Shown here piece by piece: positions 1 to 11,752 of a DNA stretch of 64,000 bases. Every line of letters starts with the position of its first letter. Position 1 is the first letter of the stretch. This DNA comes from Castor canadensis (lineage: Eukaryota > Chordata > Mammalia > Rodentia > Castoridae). The translations under genes were made by a program, and so were the position numbers. Where the stretch lies: contig NC_133397.1 in NCBI RefSeq assembly GCF_047511655.1, forward strand, positions 127,556,308-127,620,307, in the 5' to 3' direction. A model generated the notes under the pieces. The model saw only the letters and a list, made by a program, of their open reading frames with translations. It searched no databases and was not told the origin of the DNA.

Positions 1-1568
1 TCAAACATCTTGTAACAGATTCTATTATCTCAGCGAGTGATGTACAGACTAGAAAATGACATTCGTCGTTTGCTTGAAGAAGAACGCGTTCTGTTCAGAG
101 GTTGACGCTGCCTTGTCAGCACTCCACCGTGGCCGAGACTGAAAGTGTTTTCCAGACTTGTGTCAAGGAAAAAACACTGGCCCTGTTGCTAACTCCGCAG
201 ACCAGACCAGAAGGTTGAAAGCAGTAAAAGAAGTGTCAGAAGAAGGACATTCTTCCAGCAGCTGTTGCATTTTAGGATCTTAAAACGGGCCGTGACAAAG
301 CGTTTCATTTACGAAGCACCTTGCGGTTTGCCAGTTATTGACATTCCTTCATCGAAGGAACTTTTCTTTGTTTGAAGTGCTGGGCTCAAACCCGGGCCCT
401 CACACATGAAATGCCCTATCACAGAGCTGCACCCCCAGGTCGCCTTTTAGGGGACTTGGTGCCTCTGAGGGATGGGTCTTCCCTGAGAAGTCCCTACCCC
501 CAGATCACCACCGTGACAGTGCTGTAGATTACATTTCCGGCTAAACCAAGTCCAGAGCCAGCAGCTGGGGACGCCACCCCTCAGAGACGCTGGCAGGAAC
601 GGTGCCACAGAAGGCGAACGGAAGAAGCCACTTGAGCCATGAGGAGGAAGGAAAGGAACAACACCTGCTTGCTGTGCTGAGAGAAGCCCTACTTCCACCT
701 TGCCCCGGAGGCCCAGAGGAGGACGACAGGCTGGCAGTCAAGGACACAGAAGCCTTGGGAGCTGCCGCTGTCCAGTGACAGCTGCCCCAGCAGGGAGGGA
801 CTGTCCCTGGCCGGTTTCATGACGTCTATCATAGTTACAATGTCCTAAAAGTTACTGCAGGTCTAAGCTCCTAAGTGTCTGTTGCTGTAGCTATAATGGA
901 ATGAATAAATGTTCAAAGCGACAGTTCGACTCTATGTCATTTCTCTAACAGCGAAATATTGTTTATGTTATTTTAAGTAAATATAAGATTCTGTGATACA
1001 GAGAATGCTTACTTCCAAATAAAAAGCATAGTTTGGTCACTTAGAGCAGTCAACATGCCTGAAACAAGAAGGTAGCAAGTGCCTGTGCCATTCACACGTA
1101 AACAACTGTAAGCGCAGGAAAACGGCTTCTTCTTGCTGGGACGCAAGATGAATTCACTGTGACCACACATGGAGGGACGACTGTGCCCTTTCAGAAGAAA
1201 GGGAATGCCCCTCTCCAATCTTCCAGACTAAAGAGAGCAGACCATTTCCCTAAGAGGACAATGCTTGTCCCCTGACTCCCGGGCTGTCTGTGTTACACAT
1301 AGAACGAAAACACCAACGTCACGGTCTTTCAGTGTCCCAGCCCTGGTTTTGCTACCAGAAGTACAAGTGGCCTCGGGTAGGAACGCACATTAGTATGCCT
1401 CATTGACAAAGAAAGTAGTTGGATCAGTCTTCTCAGTTCTTTCTAGTCCTGAGGTCTACGACTTCTCCAAACGCTAGGCCCCCTTATCCCCTGGAGACAC
1501 ATTCCGTGCCCCACCCATGGGTGCCTGAAACCACAGAGTCCCAAACTAAATATATACACATGTGTGTG
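1..1568. other. Intergenic DNA, no gene recognised
   Basis: This lies downstream of RWDD3. I see no gene with a recognisable protein. A short stretch near 29-105 (+) reads as a charged, heptad-like peptide (LENDIRRLLEEERVLF) before stops, which could be a decayed coding relic, but I cannot name a parent gene. The rest looks like unique or very old DNA. Confidence 0.5.
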
Positions 1569-1569
1569 C

Positions 1570-1623
1570 ATATATATATATATATATATAGTGCTCTACT
1601 CTTCCCTGTACATACCTACTTAT

Positions 1624-1698
<75 letters not shown>

Positions 1699-1718
1699 CT
1701 CCACTCTCTCTCTTTCTC
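1570..1718. repeat. (TA)n then (TC)n microsatellites
   Basis: A TA run at about 1570-1590 is followed 40 bases later by an almost pure TC run from 1629 to about 1686, then imperfect CT-rich sequence to 1718. The open frames across it are repeat artefacts (poly Leu-Ser). Confidence 0.95.
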
Positions 1719-1719
1719 A

Positions 1720-3756
1720 AAATCTTATTTACTGTTCTATATTTTTGGACCATGGTTGACCACAGGGAAACTTAAACCACAGAAAGTAAAAACGTCAGAT
1801 CAGGAACAAAACATGACCCTAAAAACCATTTTTAATGCCTGTAATGTAGCAGTAGAAGTAATAAAAAGGAAAAGGAGCTACGGTTTAAGACACAGTGATC
1901 GATCGTCATCTCGATCGAAAGAAGATGTACTCTGATCGTGAGGACCGTCAGAAAAGTTAAGCACTGCTCTCATAAAGTCATAAAATTTGGAAGTGGCAAG
2001 AAAGAGAGAGAAGAGATAGCAAAGCAGAAAAAAGGTCAAGAGAGCAGAGAAGTCATAAGCAGGCGACCTCTGCAGAGGGTAAAGGAAGCATCAGAACTGG
2101 CAAACAAGAAAGAGAGCAGTAAAGAGGGGGTAGCAAAAGGAAAAGAGGGAACACAGCAGCTGAAGCTTGGAAGCCACCCAGCCCCTTGGAGAAACAGAGG
2201 CAGAGGCTCCACAGGCTGACAGACCTGGGGAGAGCAGAGGGAGTCAGGGCGGCTCAGGCTCAACCCAAGGCTCCAAACTTACACCGTGTCCCTCACTCTG
2301 CTTAGCACATGAGTATAAAATATTTTAAAGTATTTTCAGCTTCCTCTGAGTCTAGGGGAACTTCATTCACCCCAAGCTGAGACACTCCTTTGCACATGGA
2401 GTGGGCTCATGTACATAGCTACATGGATGAGTTATACACAGATGTTCATAACCTCATGCTTGAATGTAGAATAAAGCTCTGACTAGAAAGAAACCAACTG
2501 TATTCTGCCCTTCTCTCTGTTCTCTTCCTACTTGGGTTTCTTGGGAGTTCACACTTGTGTAATCGGGTAATACAAATCCAACAGTGGGCATAATGAAAAC
2601 ACAAGAATGGAGCATGAATTAAATTCAGATTTTTTCCACTTTTTCTCCATGTTATTTTCATAAAAATCTTTCTTTAAGAGAATTCAAAGCAAAGTTTTTA
2701 TATCACTCTAAGTTCACTATCTTAGCATCATGCAAATATCCAATAATTATTAGTAGTAGTCCTGGGAAACAGAACAATTACAATGATAAAAACAAAGTAT
2801 ACCAAAAAAACATGTACTCTATACAACCACGGGGACATGAACTAAGAATGTTCCAAGGTGAGATGTGTGAGCAGGTAAATTTACCCTCTTGCTAAAGGCG
2901 TGGTATGGTGTTCTAAAACACTACCTTACTAGTCTTCTTTCATTGCCTTGTGTCCTTTCCCAACCCAAACAATAAGGTGTCACAATCCCTACAAGGATGG
3001 CTGCCCAAGCAGAACACAGGTGTGCACCAGAGACAAACGGTAAACATGTGTTTCAAAAGCTTACTGTCAATAAAGAAAATCTGATTTCTAAGGACTCTCG
3101 GCAAAAAGCTTAAGCCATAAATAATAGAGCTGGAGTGATTTTCAATCAGTCACATAGTAGACAGTATGACTTTTACGAAAGTAGCAAGTTTCATAAACGT
3201 TGGTGTGGGTTGACAACATCTGATGGAAAGCTTAACATGTGGAAGATGCAGTCTTCCTCATGAAAATATTCAGGAGGTGGCTTACCTTACACCCCAAGAT
3301 TGTCTTTGGAGTTTCAGCCATTGGTCGTGTCTGTGTTTCAGGTAGAAGAAGGGAAAAGGGCAATGGTGACAGAGCTACCAGGGAGCCAAAACCTTCAAGA
3401 AGTCATATTTGGGATTTCCATTGACCCAGTTTTAAGGAAAACTGAGAGATACAGTTTTTATTTTAGATAGCATTGTACTTTGGTAAAACTCAGGGCTCAG
3501 TTACTATGAAGAAGGTTAGGATGGAAACTGGGTCCCATACTCGCTTTGCCCTCTCCAAAGGACATGATTTTCTCTGGGCTGGGAGTCAAGGACTTTGAGA
3601 GGAGACATCTGGAGAGAGAGATGGAGTATAATCTAGAAATAAGGGAACCATCCTGAAATGGCCAGGTGAACAAACGCAGAGGTGGTGTCCAGAGACCAGC
3701 AGGAGTGAGTCCCAGGAAATGACACGGGAGCAGAGTCAGTGGACACCACTACCCAG
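1720..3756. other. Intergenic DNA, nothing recognised
   Basis: AT-rich non-coding sequence with a purine-rich patch around 1990-2160. The short open frames show no family signature and lack any exon structure I can support. Confidence 0.5.
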
Positions 3757-3801
3757 GTTCCATGCAAGTCGGTTCCACGCAAGTCGGTTCCACGCAAGTC
3801 G
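3757..3801. repeat. 15-bp tandem repeat, three copies
   Basis: Unit GTTCCACGCAAGTCG occurs at 3757-3771 (one T/C difference), 3772-3786 and 3787-3801, then decays. The period is a multiple of three, so translated frames show repeated Arg-Phe-His-Ala-Ser, which has no further support as protein. Confidence 0.9.
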
Positions 3802-4107
3802 GTCCCACACCTGCCCAGCAAGGAGAACTTCCTTGGTCATCCTGCTCACTGGTTTCTGGCCAGAGACCCCCACTCACTGCCTATTACTACACTACCCCAT
3901 GCAAAGAGTCTCGTGGCCTCTGAGATTGGCATGGCTGGCATAGGCAATCCACCTGCCAATGGTTCTGGGCCTCAGAAACCCCTGAAACAGAACTAGAACA
4001 CTAGCCATCAGTGGGTCCCCAAAAAACAAAAAGCACTAGTACACTTCACAGTAGCACAAGACGAGGTCAAGATTTCCACCAGCACCATCATGGCAACAAC
4101 CAAAACT

Positions 4108-4498
4108 GCTATGGTTTGGATATGTCCTCCAAATTTCACGTTTTGGAAACTTGGTCCACTGCAGCAGTGTTAAGAGGTAAGACCCTTGGGATGTGGCTGG
4201 GTCAGAAGGGCTCTGCCTTCGTGAATGGATCAATCCTTCATGGATTCATGGGTTAAGAAGGAGTAGGTTAGTGACCACAAAAGCGAGTCTGTTATAAAAG
4301 CCAGTTTGGCCGTTTCTTATCACGTGATGCCCCGTGTCACTTCAGGACTCTTCAGAGAGTCCTCACCGGCAAGAGCTGCACCAGCTGCTGCATCATGCTT
4401 TTGGACATCCAGAACCATGACTTGAGTAGAACCATGTCCTCTGTAAGTCACTCAGCCTGTGGTATTCAGTTATAACAACAAAAAATGAGCTAGGACAT
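4108..4498 (+). mobile_element. MaLR LTR fossil (MLT1/MST-like)
   Basis: The sequence begins TGCTATGGTTTGGATATGTC, has the family's 'aagaggtaagacccttggg' centre and GTGGTATTCAGTTATAACA near its end, and closes at TAGGACA. These are hallmarks of ERVL-MaLR solo LTRs in plus orientation. Length of about 390 bp suggests a nearly full LTR. It looks ancient. Confidence 0.8.
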
Positions 4499-4499
4499 T

Positions 4500-6024
4500 T
4501 TGTAGCTGGAATCCCATCAACATTAGCTTCTAAAATATTTATTCCTAGGTAATTATTTGTCTCGGACTACTTAAAAAAAAAAACACCAAAGTGACTAAAA
4601 ATAAACCTTGGTGTGGCATCGCACTCCTAGAGTGATCAAAGTAAGAAATAATAGCAATACCAATGGTTGCAGAGGAAAGAAGGAAAGGAGGATGCCCCCA
4701 GGCCACGCACACATCAATGGCAGAATGGAGAATGTGCAGCTACCTTGGAACTGCTTGATGTTTCCTGGGCAGTTAAGTAGAGATGCCATTCCTAGATAGT
4801 TAGCAAGAGAGATGAAAATCTGTACTGGTAAAAAGATTTGTTCTTGAGCATTGTCAGCAGCTTCATTCAAATTGTTGGCTTAGTCACCAACAGGTGACTA
4901 AATGAATTCCTGCAATGAATTCTGTAGGCAACGAGAAAAACAAACCACTCACACACAATGCAGCGGGATGAATCACAAATTGTGAGGAGCTGAACACAAA
5001 GAAGTAATATCCGATAACACTTTTGTTCTAGAAAAACAAATAGTAGATGAGGCAAGGCTAACCTACAGTGACAGAGATCAGAACAGTGCTTACCTGAGAA
5101 GTGGAGTGTGGAAGAGGGACCACAGGGAAAGGGACTTTCTGGGGAGGTGCAATGGTCCTTTATCAGATTAGTGTTTCATCTGATTGAAACCAGCCCCAAA
5201 AGTGGTGGCAATTTGGGGTCTGTCCCAACCTTCCCGAGATGGGTCAGTTTAAATTCCAAAGACAGAGTACTGAACACCAGGGTGATGGATCCCAAGCATG
5301 AATCATGGGAACTCACATACAGAGAGAAGCTGCCGTGTGTCCTTAATGGTGACAACCAGAAGAGATGTCCCAAAAAAGAGGGTCAAATTGTGGGGTTTCT
5401 GTGAAGGTTCAAGGAATTTGGCTAGGGGCAGGCTGGCTCCAAAAGCGTGTTCAACAGCAGCGTCCATCTTCCCACTTTCCCAGCAATGACCTAAGCAGCG
5501 TTAACCAGACCCAGGAAGGCAAACTTTCCTCAACAATGATGGTCACCACATCTCACTTCAAAATAATTTCTGCAGCTGTACAACTGTACTTTTCTCATTT
5601 CAAATGAATGTTGTATGTGACAAAACAAATAATCTTTTTAAGAGGTGCGGGAAGTGAGCATATAATAAAATGAGAGATTTGATTTCAATGCGCAAAGCAA
5701 GTGGGAATCAGAGTTAAGCCAGGATGGCACTTGTAAAAGGGAAGGTATGAGTATTTTCCTTATTCAAGATGAAAAATGCCTAAAAAAATTAATGTAAGAT
5801 CTCATAGAAACCAGGGTAGCACCAAGCGCAAAAATAAATTCTTACCTTGAAAAGACAACCATTCTATCTCCGGATGAGGAAAGAAAAAAAAGTGCAGACC
5901 AAACAATTTCGAGCTGTGTGGGGGTCATAACTGGGTCATCTTGCAGTTAGAATGCTAATGATGGCACTTGCAAAGACGTGACTGTGATAAAGGTAATAAT
6001 ACGTATTCAGTAACATCCAGCTGG
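4500..6024. other. Intergenic DNA, nothing recognised
   Basis: No repeat family or gene could be assigned. Short open frames on both strands around 4595-5607 overlap each other and show no domain or exon logic. Confidence 0.5.
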
Positions 6025-6110
6025 AGGCTCCGCTCAAGCGGTGGAGCTCCCACCTGGCAAGTGCAAGGCCCTGGGTTCAAACCACAGTACCTCACCACTG
6101 AAAGTGCATT
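6025..6110 (+). repeat. tRNA-derived dID SINE, diverged
   Basis: Shows the pattern 'GCTCAAGCGGTGGAGC...GTGCAAGGCCCTGGGTTCAAACC', a tRNA-like A box and B box shared with many copies elsewhere in this window. It has lost a clear A tail, so it is an older copy. Confidence 0.75.
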
Positions 6111-6111
6111 G

Positions 6112-7896
6112 AAATCAAGAGTCTTCAGTGAGGGGTTATCGACTGTAGTGACATAGGTGGGCTAGAAGGAGTAGGGCAGAGACGAGATGACCAGTTTAGA
6201 GACTAGCAATGGTCCTGGCCAGGAAATAAAAACCAGAACCTGATACCCAGTGGTGGTCATGAGACTGGAAAAGATGGACAGACATAAGAAATTCTGGAAC
6301 TACACTCATTGTGCAACGGAATGAGGAAAAAAAAAAAAAACGAAAGCCCAAAGTTAATCCTGGGAGCCTTGCAGCTGTATTTCCAACAATAACAAAACTG
6401 AAATCATTCGTGAATTCATTTTAATCATGAATTTAGGGTGCTGGCAGGACATAAAGGTGTGATGTGAGGCAGGCTCAGAGTCCAGGAGGGAGGTCAGCAT
6501 CTGAGGCCTAGACGTGAGATTTGACCACACAGACAGGGCAATGGAAACTATGGAAACGGACAGAGCTTCCAAAAACTAAGGAAGTGAAAAATAGATACAT
6601 GGATCTGGGCAAATCACTAGCAGTTTACAGCATCATTTTCTTAGTTGCTTGAGAAGCCTTTTGCTCAAGATCAGCAGAGGCTAATCCTCCAGTAATGATG
6701 AAGGAATGGCGTTGTCACACGCATCGAAATGGACCAGGCTGGACTCACAGGGAAGGAGCACAAGGTTCCCGTGTTCCCTCCTCATAACTACAAGGGTTCC
6801 TTGCCAGCAGTGAACTGAGCACAAACACAAGTTTAGAACTCAGGAAAGATAACCCAAAGCAATGAGTTCACTTATAAAAAAAAGAAAAATCAATACATGC
6901 CTTTGAGTCTATATTTTTTATACTCCTGGACTAGCAGAAATGCAGCTTTCCTTGGAATCTGTTATTATGGCTGGTTCTGCCTCAAGAAGAGACATCTGAG
7001 CTAAAGTAAACTACCGTGTGTCCAGCTGTCACCATACAGTGTAAACAGCATCCTTCTCACCAAGGCCACCATCGAATCTTGCCAGTTTAGTGTGCTTGGC
7101 AGAGAAAGAATGGAAAGGAAGGGACTGCCGTGAGCTAAGCAGACAAGAGCTGAGAGCCACAACTCTCTTCACTAAGAGAAGAGCCACTGCCTCAGCTTTG
7201 AATCAGAGCAGAATTCAGACTTTTCTGCATCAACTGACCTACAATCAAGACATCGGGTGACAATTCCAGAATTTTAGCAATGTCTGCATCTTCTATAGCT
7301 GCCTGTGAACAATTATTAGATTACTACTTCCCCTTTGTATCAAAATGAGTGGAAAACAGCCAATAAAAGGGTCAAAGCTAGTCCTACTAAGCAGTTTCCA
7401 TATTGTTAGCACAACTGAATTAAGAGTGATCATCGGGCACCAAGAAATGTGGATCTACAACCTCTGTCATGCAGTCATTCATCCTTGCTCACTGTGTGTT
7501 CAATTATAGACAAGGAGCAAACTTTAAAATATGCAAGAAGCGATGGATGAGTGTCTTCACACACTGTTGGACAGGCAAAAGGAATTTAGGAATTTTAGAT
7601 TTCCAGCTTTCTGAGACTGGCATGACCCTTACATCACAACCTTTCCTTCTCAATCTCCTCATGTATTTTGGGAACATGTAGTTACAAGGTAGTGTGTCTG
7701 AAACTTCAATGTGCACACAAATCACTTAGAGATATTCTTAAAATATAGATCCTAATTCAGTGGGTCTGTGATATTGCATGGGATTCTGTGTTTCTTACAG
7801 ACATGGTGCTAGTCCACAGTGAATAATAAGGATATAAGAAACTGTGTATATTTTGTGCTCAACACAGTATATGCTATAATGTACTATAGGGTATTC
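6112..7896. other. Intergenic DNA, nothing recognised
   Basis: Unique or very old sequence with short A runs (6329-6341). No gene or repeat family assigned. Confidence 0.45.
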
Positions 7897-8425
7897 TTCG
7901 GGGTTCCCCAGGAGTACAGAGTCAACAGAATGCATCTATAATTACAAGATTTATTAGATGGCTTACATGATCAGAGGCTGGAGAGTCCCAAAATGACTAG
8001 CTGCAGGCGGAGAGCTACAGGAAACAGAAGCTTCTCGGCCCAAACAGTTGCGACAAGACAAGAGGTACCAAGGATGCAGCCCCTGTCCGAGGCTGGAGGG
8101 TCACTGGTGCTGGTCAGTGTTCAAAGACTGAAGACTCGGGAGTCTCACGTCTGTGGGTGATCACAGGTGATGGCAACAGCAAAGAAGGCATCTGCTCAAG
8201 ACAAGAAGAGCCTTGGGTGTCTGCAGGCGTCCCTTCTTCTGCTTGGTGTTCACCGGGCCCCACCCTTTGGATGGTGCAGCCCAATTCCAAGTGGGTCTCC
8301 CCACTCAGTTCACTGACCCACTGGGCGATGGGTTCTGGAAACACTTCACCATCACACCCAGAAGTGGGCATTGCCAGTTCTCTAGGCACCTATCAACCCA
8401 GTCAACCAACACTAACCATCATTCA
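7897..8425 (-). mobile_element. ERVL LTR fossil (MLT2-like)
   Basis: Read on the minus strand it starts with 'GATGGTTAGTGTTGGTTGAC', comparable to the MLT2 start, and ends near GACTCTGTACTCCTGGGGAA, comparable to the family's '...ggttctccagagaaacagaacc' region. The fit in order and spacing supports a diverged ERVL LTR, old in the lineage. Exact ends are approximate. Confidence 0.65.
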
Positions 8426-8470
8426 TATATATATATAAATATATATATGCATACGAGTTAACCATCATTC
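8413..8470. repeat. AT microsatellite flanked by 12-bp direct repeat
   Basis: TAACCATCATTC occurs at 8413-8424 and again at 8459-8470, on either side of an AT dinucleotide tract. The left copy is the edge of the MLT2-like LTR. Confidence 0.85.
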
Positions 8471-9423
8471 CCACACATTCCTATCTTCAGAGACGTGCTC
8501 AGAAGTGCACAGCAGTGTGCCCAGGTATGGGCACAGGGGTCTCCATGGGGAAGGGAGCCCAGGCTGAACAGGTGCAGGCACAGTTGTGTAAACACTACAA
8601 GAACTACTTAGTCCATGGCTCAACAAAATTAGACTAGATGACAAAACCAGTAACTGATACTACTCAACCCAACCACAGACTTTAAACCAAACCATCTTCA
8701 TGTTCCTGTGGTTGGTCCCTTGTCATCAAGTATTGACTGCAATGTCACCTCCTTAGAGATTTCCCTACCATACAAAATAGTCTCCCCTTCTGGACCTACC
8801 TTACAATTTTGTCGATGACTAAGCCAAATGTTAGGATTAAAAAATTATATTAGTTATAAATATTTAAGAAGTATAAATATTTTTCTTATTTACCAAAAAT
8901 ATTATAAATATAAATCTGGGGGTTTTTCAGCCAAACCTATTTTACAGGGGAAGAAATACAGAAATACAAATTATAGTAGCTATGTAAGTTAATGAATTAT
9001 CAGCGAAATGCCTGAGAAACCAGTGCCCTAGGGAGGAAGAAGAGGCCCCCAGCTCCCCTGCCTTTTCCTAACCACAGCCTCACCCTTTTCCTTACAGGTC
9101 ACAGCCATCCAGACAGCCAGAACCGTTTCCTTGTACTCTTCCAGTTTTAGCACTTAAAACTTAAGTGTGCACCCTAATTTAGGATGGCTTTGCTGCTTTT
9201 GAGCCTTTGGAATCACAGTTTATATCCTTTTGTGTTTGCTTCATTTGGTCTAATACTGATTTTAAAAAAGAAAAAGATGAATCTGCATTACTCCATGTAG
9301 CTGCCATGCACACATTTAGTTTATGTAGTAGTCCACTCTGTAAGTGGACCACCATTTACTTTCTATTCTGCCATTTATGGATGTTTGGGTTGCTTCATTT
9401 GGGTCTTTAGAAACTAACCTTGT
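8471..9423. other. Intergenic DNA, AT-rich, nothing recognised
   Basis: Includes a very AT-rich stretch around 8835-8920. I see no gene and no repeat that I can name. Confidence 0.5.
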
Positions 9424-9623
9424 CGGCCAGGCATGGTGACATGTGCCTGATTCTGGCTACACGGGAGGAGGCTCCTATGAGGCCAGCCCAGGCAAAAAGC
9501 ATAAGCGCCTCTCTAAAACTGAAACTAAAGCAAACACAACTGGGGGTGTGACTTGACTGACTGAGCACATGCCTAGCAAGCACAAAGCCCTGAGTTCAGG
9601 ATCCAATACCACTAAAAAAAAAG
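9424..9623 (+). repeat. Composite B1-dID SINE
   Basis: The left part is B1-like ('GCCAGGCATGGTGACATGTGCC', then '...GAGGCCAGCCCAGGCAAA'), joined to a dID part ('CTAGCAAGCACAAAGCCC', 'CCAATACCACTAAAAAAAAA'). This two-part structure recurs many times in the window and is the main pointer to the rodent group. Confidence 0.85.
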
Positions 9624-10149
9624 TTACGAATGTGTATCATACACACACCCTTGTGCAAGCTCTACACCTACAAATACAATTGCCAGGCCATGGCGCGTGG
9701 AACCCTCCATTTTCCTTGGTGTTGATTTGGAGCACTTGGGTCAGGTACTTGACTAACGGTGCACAGTACTACCATTGCTCTACTTCTTTGCCAGCTCTTG
9801 TTATCAATCTTTTAAATAAATTTCAGCGATTCCGCTGAGTGACCAGTGGTGTATTACTGTGATTTTAATTTGCATTTTTCCTGATTACTACCGAGGGTCA
9901 GCACCTTTACATGTTTTCTGAACACTTGGATATTCTTAGTTGGAAAATCCCTACTGAAGATTCTTGTACCCATCTTTGTTGTCTTATCTACTTCTGGAAA
10001 TTAGATCAACAAAACTATGCTCAAACACCTTCTTCCAGCCCATGTTTTGCCTTTCTCTTTATTATCTTCCAGGGAACAGTTGCTCTTAATCTGTGTGGAG
10101 CACATATTATCACTCTTTTCTGTAAAGATTATTGCTTTTGGGTTTTGCT
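9624..10149. other. Intergenic DNA, nothing recognised
   Basis: Short plus-strand frames at 9569-9838 and 9911-10225 run into SINE sequence and show no known domain. No gene is called. Confidence 0.45.
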
Positions 10150-10235
10150 CAAGACAATCTCTTGGGTGGTAGAGCACCTGCCTACCAAGTGTGCAGCCCT
10201 GAGTTCAAATCCCAGTACCACATAAAGAAAGTCTC
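10150..10235 (+). repeat. dID SINE
   Basis: Contains GGTAGAGCACCTGCCTACC and GAGTTCAAATCCCAGTACCA, the A and B boxes of the tRNA-like dID unit, followed by a short A-rich tail. Confidence 0.85.
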
Positions 10236-10857
10236 AAAGGTCAGCAAAAATTCATTTTATTCTAAAACAGTTTGTCATCCCACATAGGACTGTAACTCAC
10301 TGCAATTAACCCAAAGTACAGTGTGAATTGGACGCCATGTTCATTTGTTTTTCCCTATGGACACCCCATCATCCCAAGCCACAGTTGAGAAGACTGTTCT
10401 TGCCGGTCTGCTATTGCGTCCCTCTTGACACCTCTGGGCTCACAGAAGGGGACTTAGAGTTACTGTAGATTGTCAACTGTGGTCGCAGTGCCTCCAACCA
10501 CGACTGCTCCTCCAAACGCAGTCAGCCTCACACGAGCAAACCAGCGGGCTCCGAGTGCGTGGTATCCAGCTTGACTGGCCCAAGCTTTGTGCCTTCTGTC
10601 AACTGCAAAGGCCACCAGGGCAAGTATGGCCACACCCTTTCCCATCAGGGCTCCATCGTACTTCAGGACTGTCACAATTCAGTATTTAAGGGCTGCGTTC
10701 ATCTTAACATCCCACTAAAGAAGATGTTGGATCTGGTGAGGAGAAAATGCAAGTGCTTCCCGCCTTAGATTCCCTCTCTAGCCCCACAGCCCACAAGCAC
10801 TGTGCTATTCTGAAACCCTGAAGAAAGCAATTGTAGCTTACACTCTATAGAATTTGG
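10236..10857. other. Unassigned region, possible old processed copy
   Basis: On the minus strand 10460-10675 is an open frame of about 70 codons with readable coding-like composition, but I could not match it to a family, and the flanking frames contain stops. It may be a decayed processed pseudogene or chance. Not called as a gene. Confidence 0.3.
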
Positions 10858-11137
10858 AGGGGGTTTGGTACTGGCTTGAACTCAAGACCCTTTTCACTTT
10901 AATTTTTTTTTTTAAAGGTAGGTCACACTTTTTTGCCCAGGGCTGGCCTCAGTCAGTGAGCCTCTTACCGCCCCTCCCACATATCTGGGATTATAAGCAT
11001 GCACCACCGTGCCTGGAGTATTTGTTGAAATTGGGTCTTGCTGACGTTTTGCCTGGGCTAGCCTTGAATCACGATCCTCCTGATCTCTATGCCCTAAGTA
11101 GCTGGGATTGCAGGCATGCTTCACCACACCCAGCCCC
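10858..11137 (-). repeat. dID + two B1-like monomers, composite SINE
   Basis: Read on the minus strand there are two B1-like monomers, each starting near 'GGGTGTGGTGAAGCATGCCTG' or 'CAGGCACGGTGGTGCATGCT', ending in A-rich sequence and a dID remnant (10865-10892). It is a longer version of the composite SINE at 9424. Confidence 0.75.
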
Positions 11138-11425
11138 AGGTTCTATAGAATTTCTTTGTTTTGTTCTATTTGGACCAATAATTTATGTAATTCCATAAAG
11201 AAATCAGCATTATTATACTTCTCTTACATTCAACTTAAAACACAAGACATAATAAGCTGAATGGGGAAGAATCACGAGTAAATGCCAAAAAAAGTAAACA
11301 CGAGAAAAATAAACATGAAAACACATACTTAAAACTCATTTAATTACAAGAAAATTAGCCAGAAAATTGCATAGTTCCACACAAACAGTCCACATGAAAA
11401 CGAGGAGTCACTTACTATCATCTTT

Positions 11426-11431
11426 TTTATT
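11426..11431 (-). terminator. Poly(A) signal AATAAA, candidate for RWDD3
   Basis: AATAAA in RWDD3 sense, about 210 bases after the stop codon, overlapping a second ATAAA. This would give a short 3' UTR of about 230-250 bases. Cleavage position is inferred. Confidence 0.55.
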
Positions 11432-11640
11432 TATCTTCCAAATAATGTTCTAGCTAGTAAACTTAGCAAAAATTAGCTCATACGGGGTCTTGCCATGTTT
11501 AACATTCCACAGAACAGACTGCTTTGTTCCAGCAAACGAGGCCGTCTTGCTTCAGAGAAAGTTTAAAAGTGCTGCTACGACCACTCCCGCGAGCCAGTCC
11601 CGAGGCCAGCGACCCGCTGCGGCGCTGTCACGCGCCCTCT

Positions 11641-11752
11641 TCACTTCAGCAGCCCCAGAACTTGGGAGAAGAGCCTGGAGAGCCCGGCTGCCTCAAACTC
11701 CGCTCGCAGCTCGTCCAGTGCAGAATACTCCTTGACCTCGAACTCCAGAAAC
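11641..11752 (-). CDS. RWDD3: RWDD3 exon 4 (coding end)
   Basis: Encodes [20 protein letters not shown] and on to GLLK and a TGA stop at 11641-11643. The acceptor is CCGCAG just before 11752. The first base completes an Arg codon split as AG|G. It matches the family C-terminus. Confidence 0.93.

Noticed and set aside
10460-10675. Minus open frame that looked like a mitochondrial membrane protein copy
   Set aside because: I compared it from memory with several small membrane proteins (such as TMEM11, HIGD1A, TMEM14C) and found no match; neighbouring frames contain stops.
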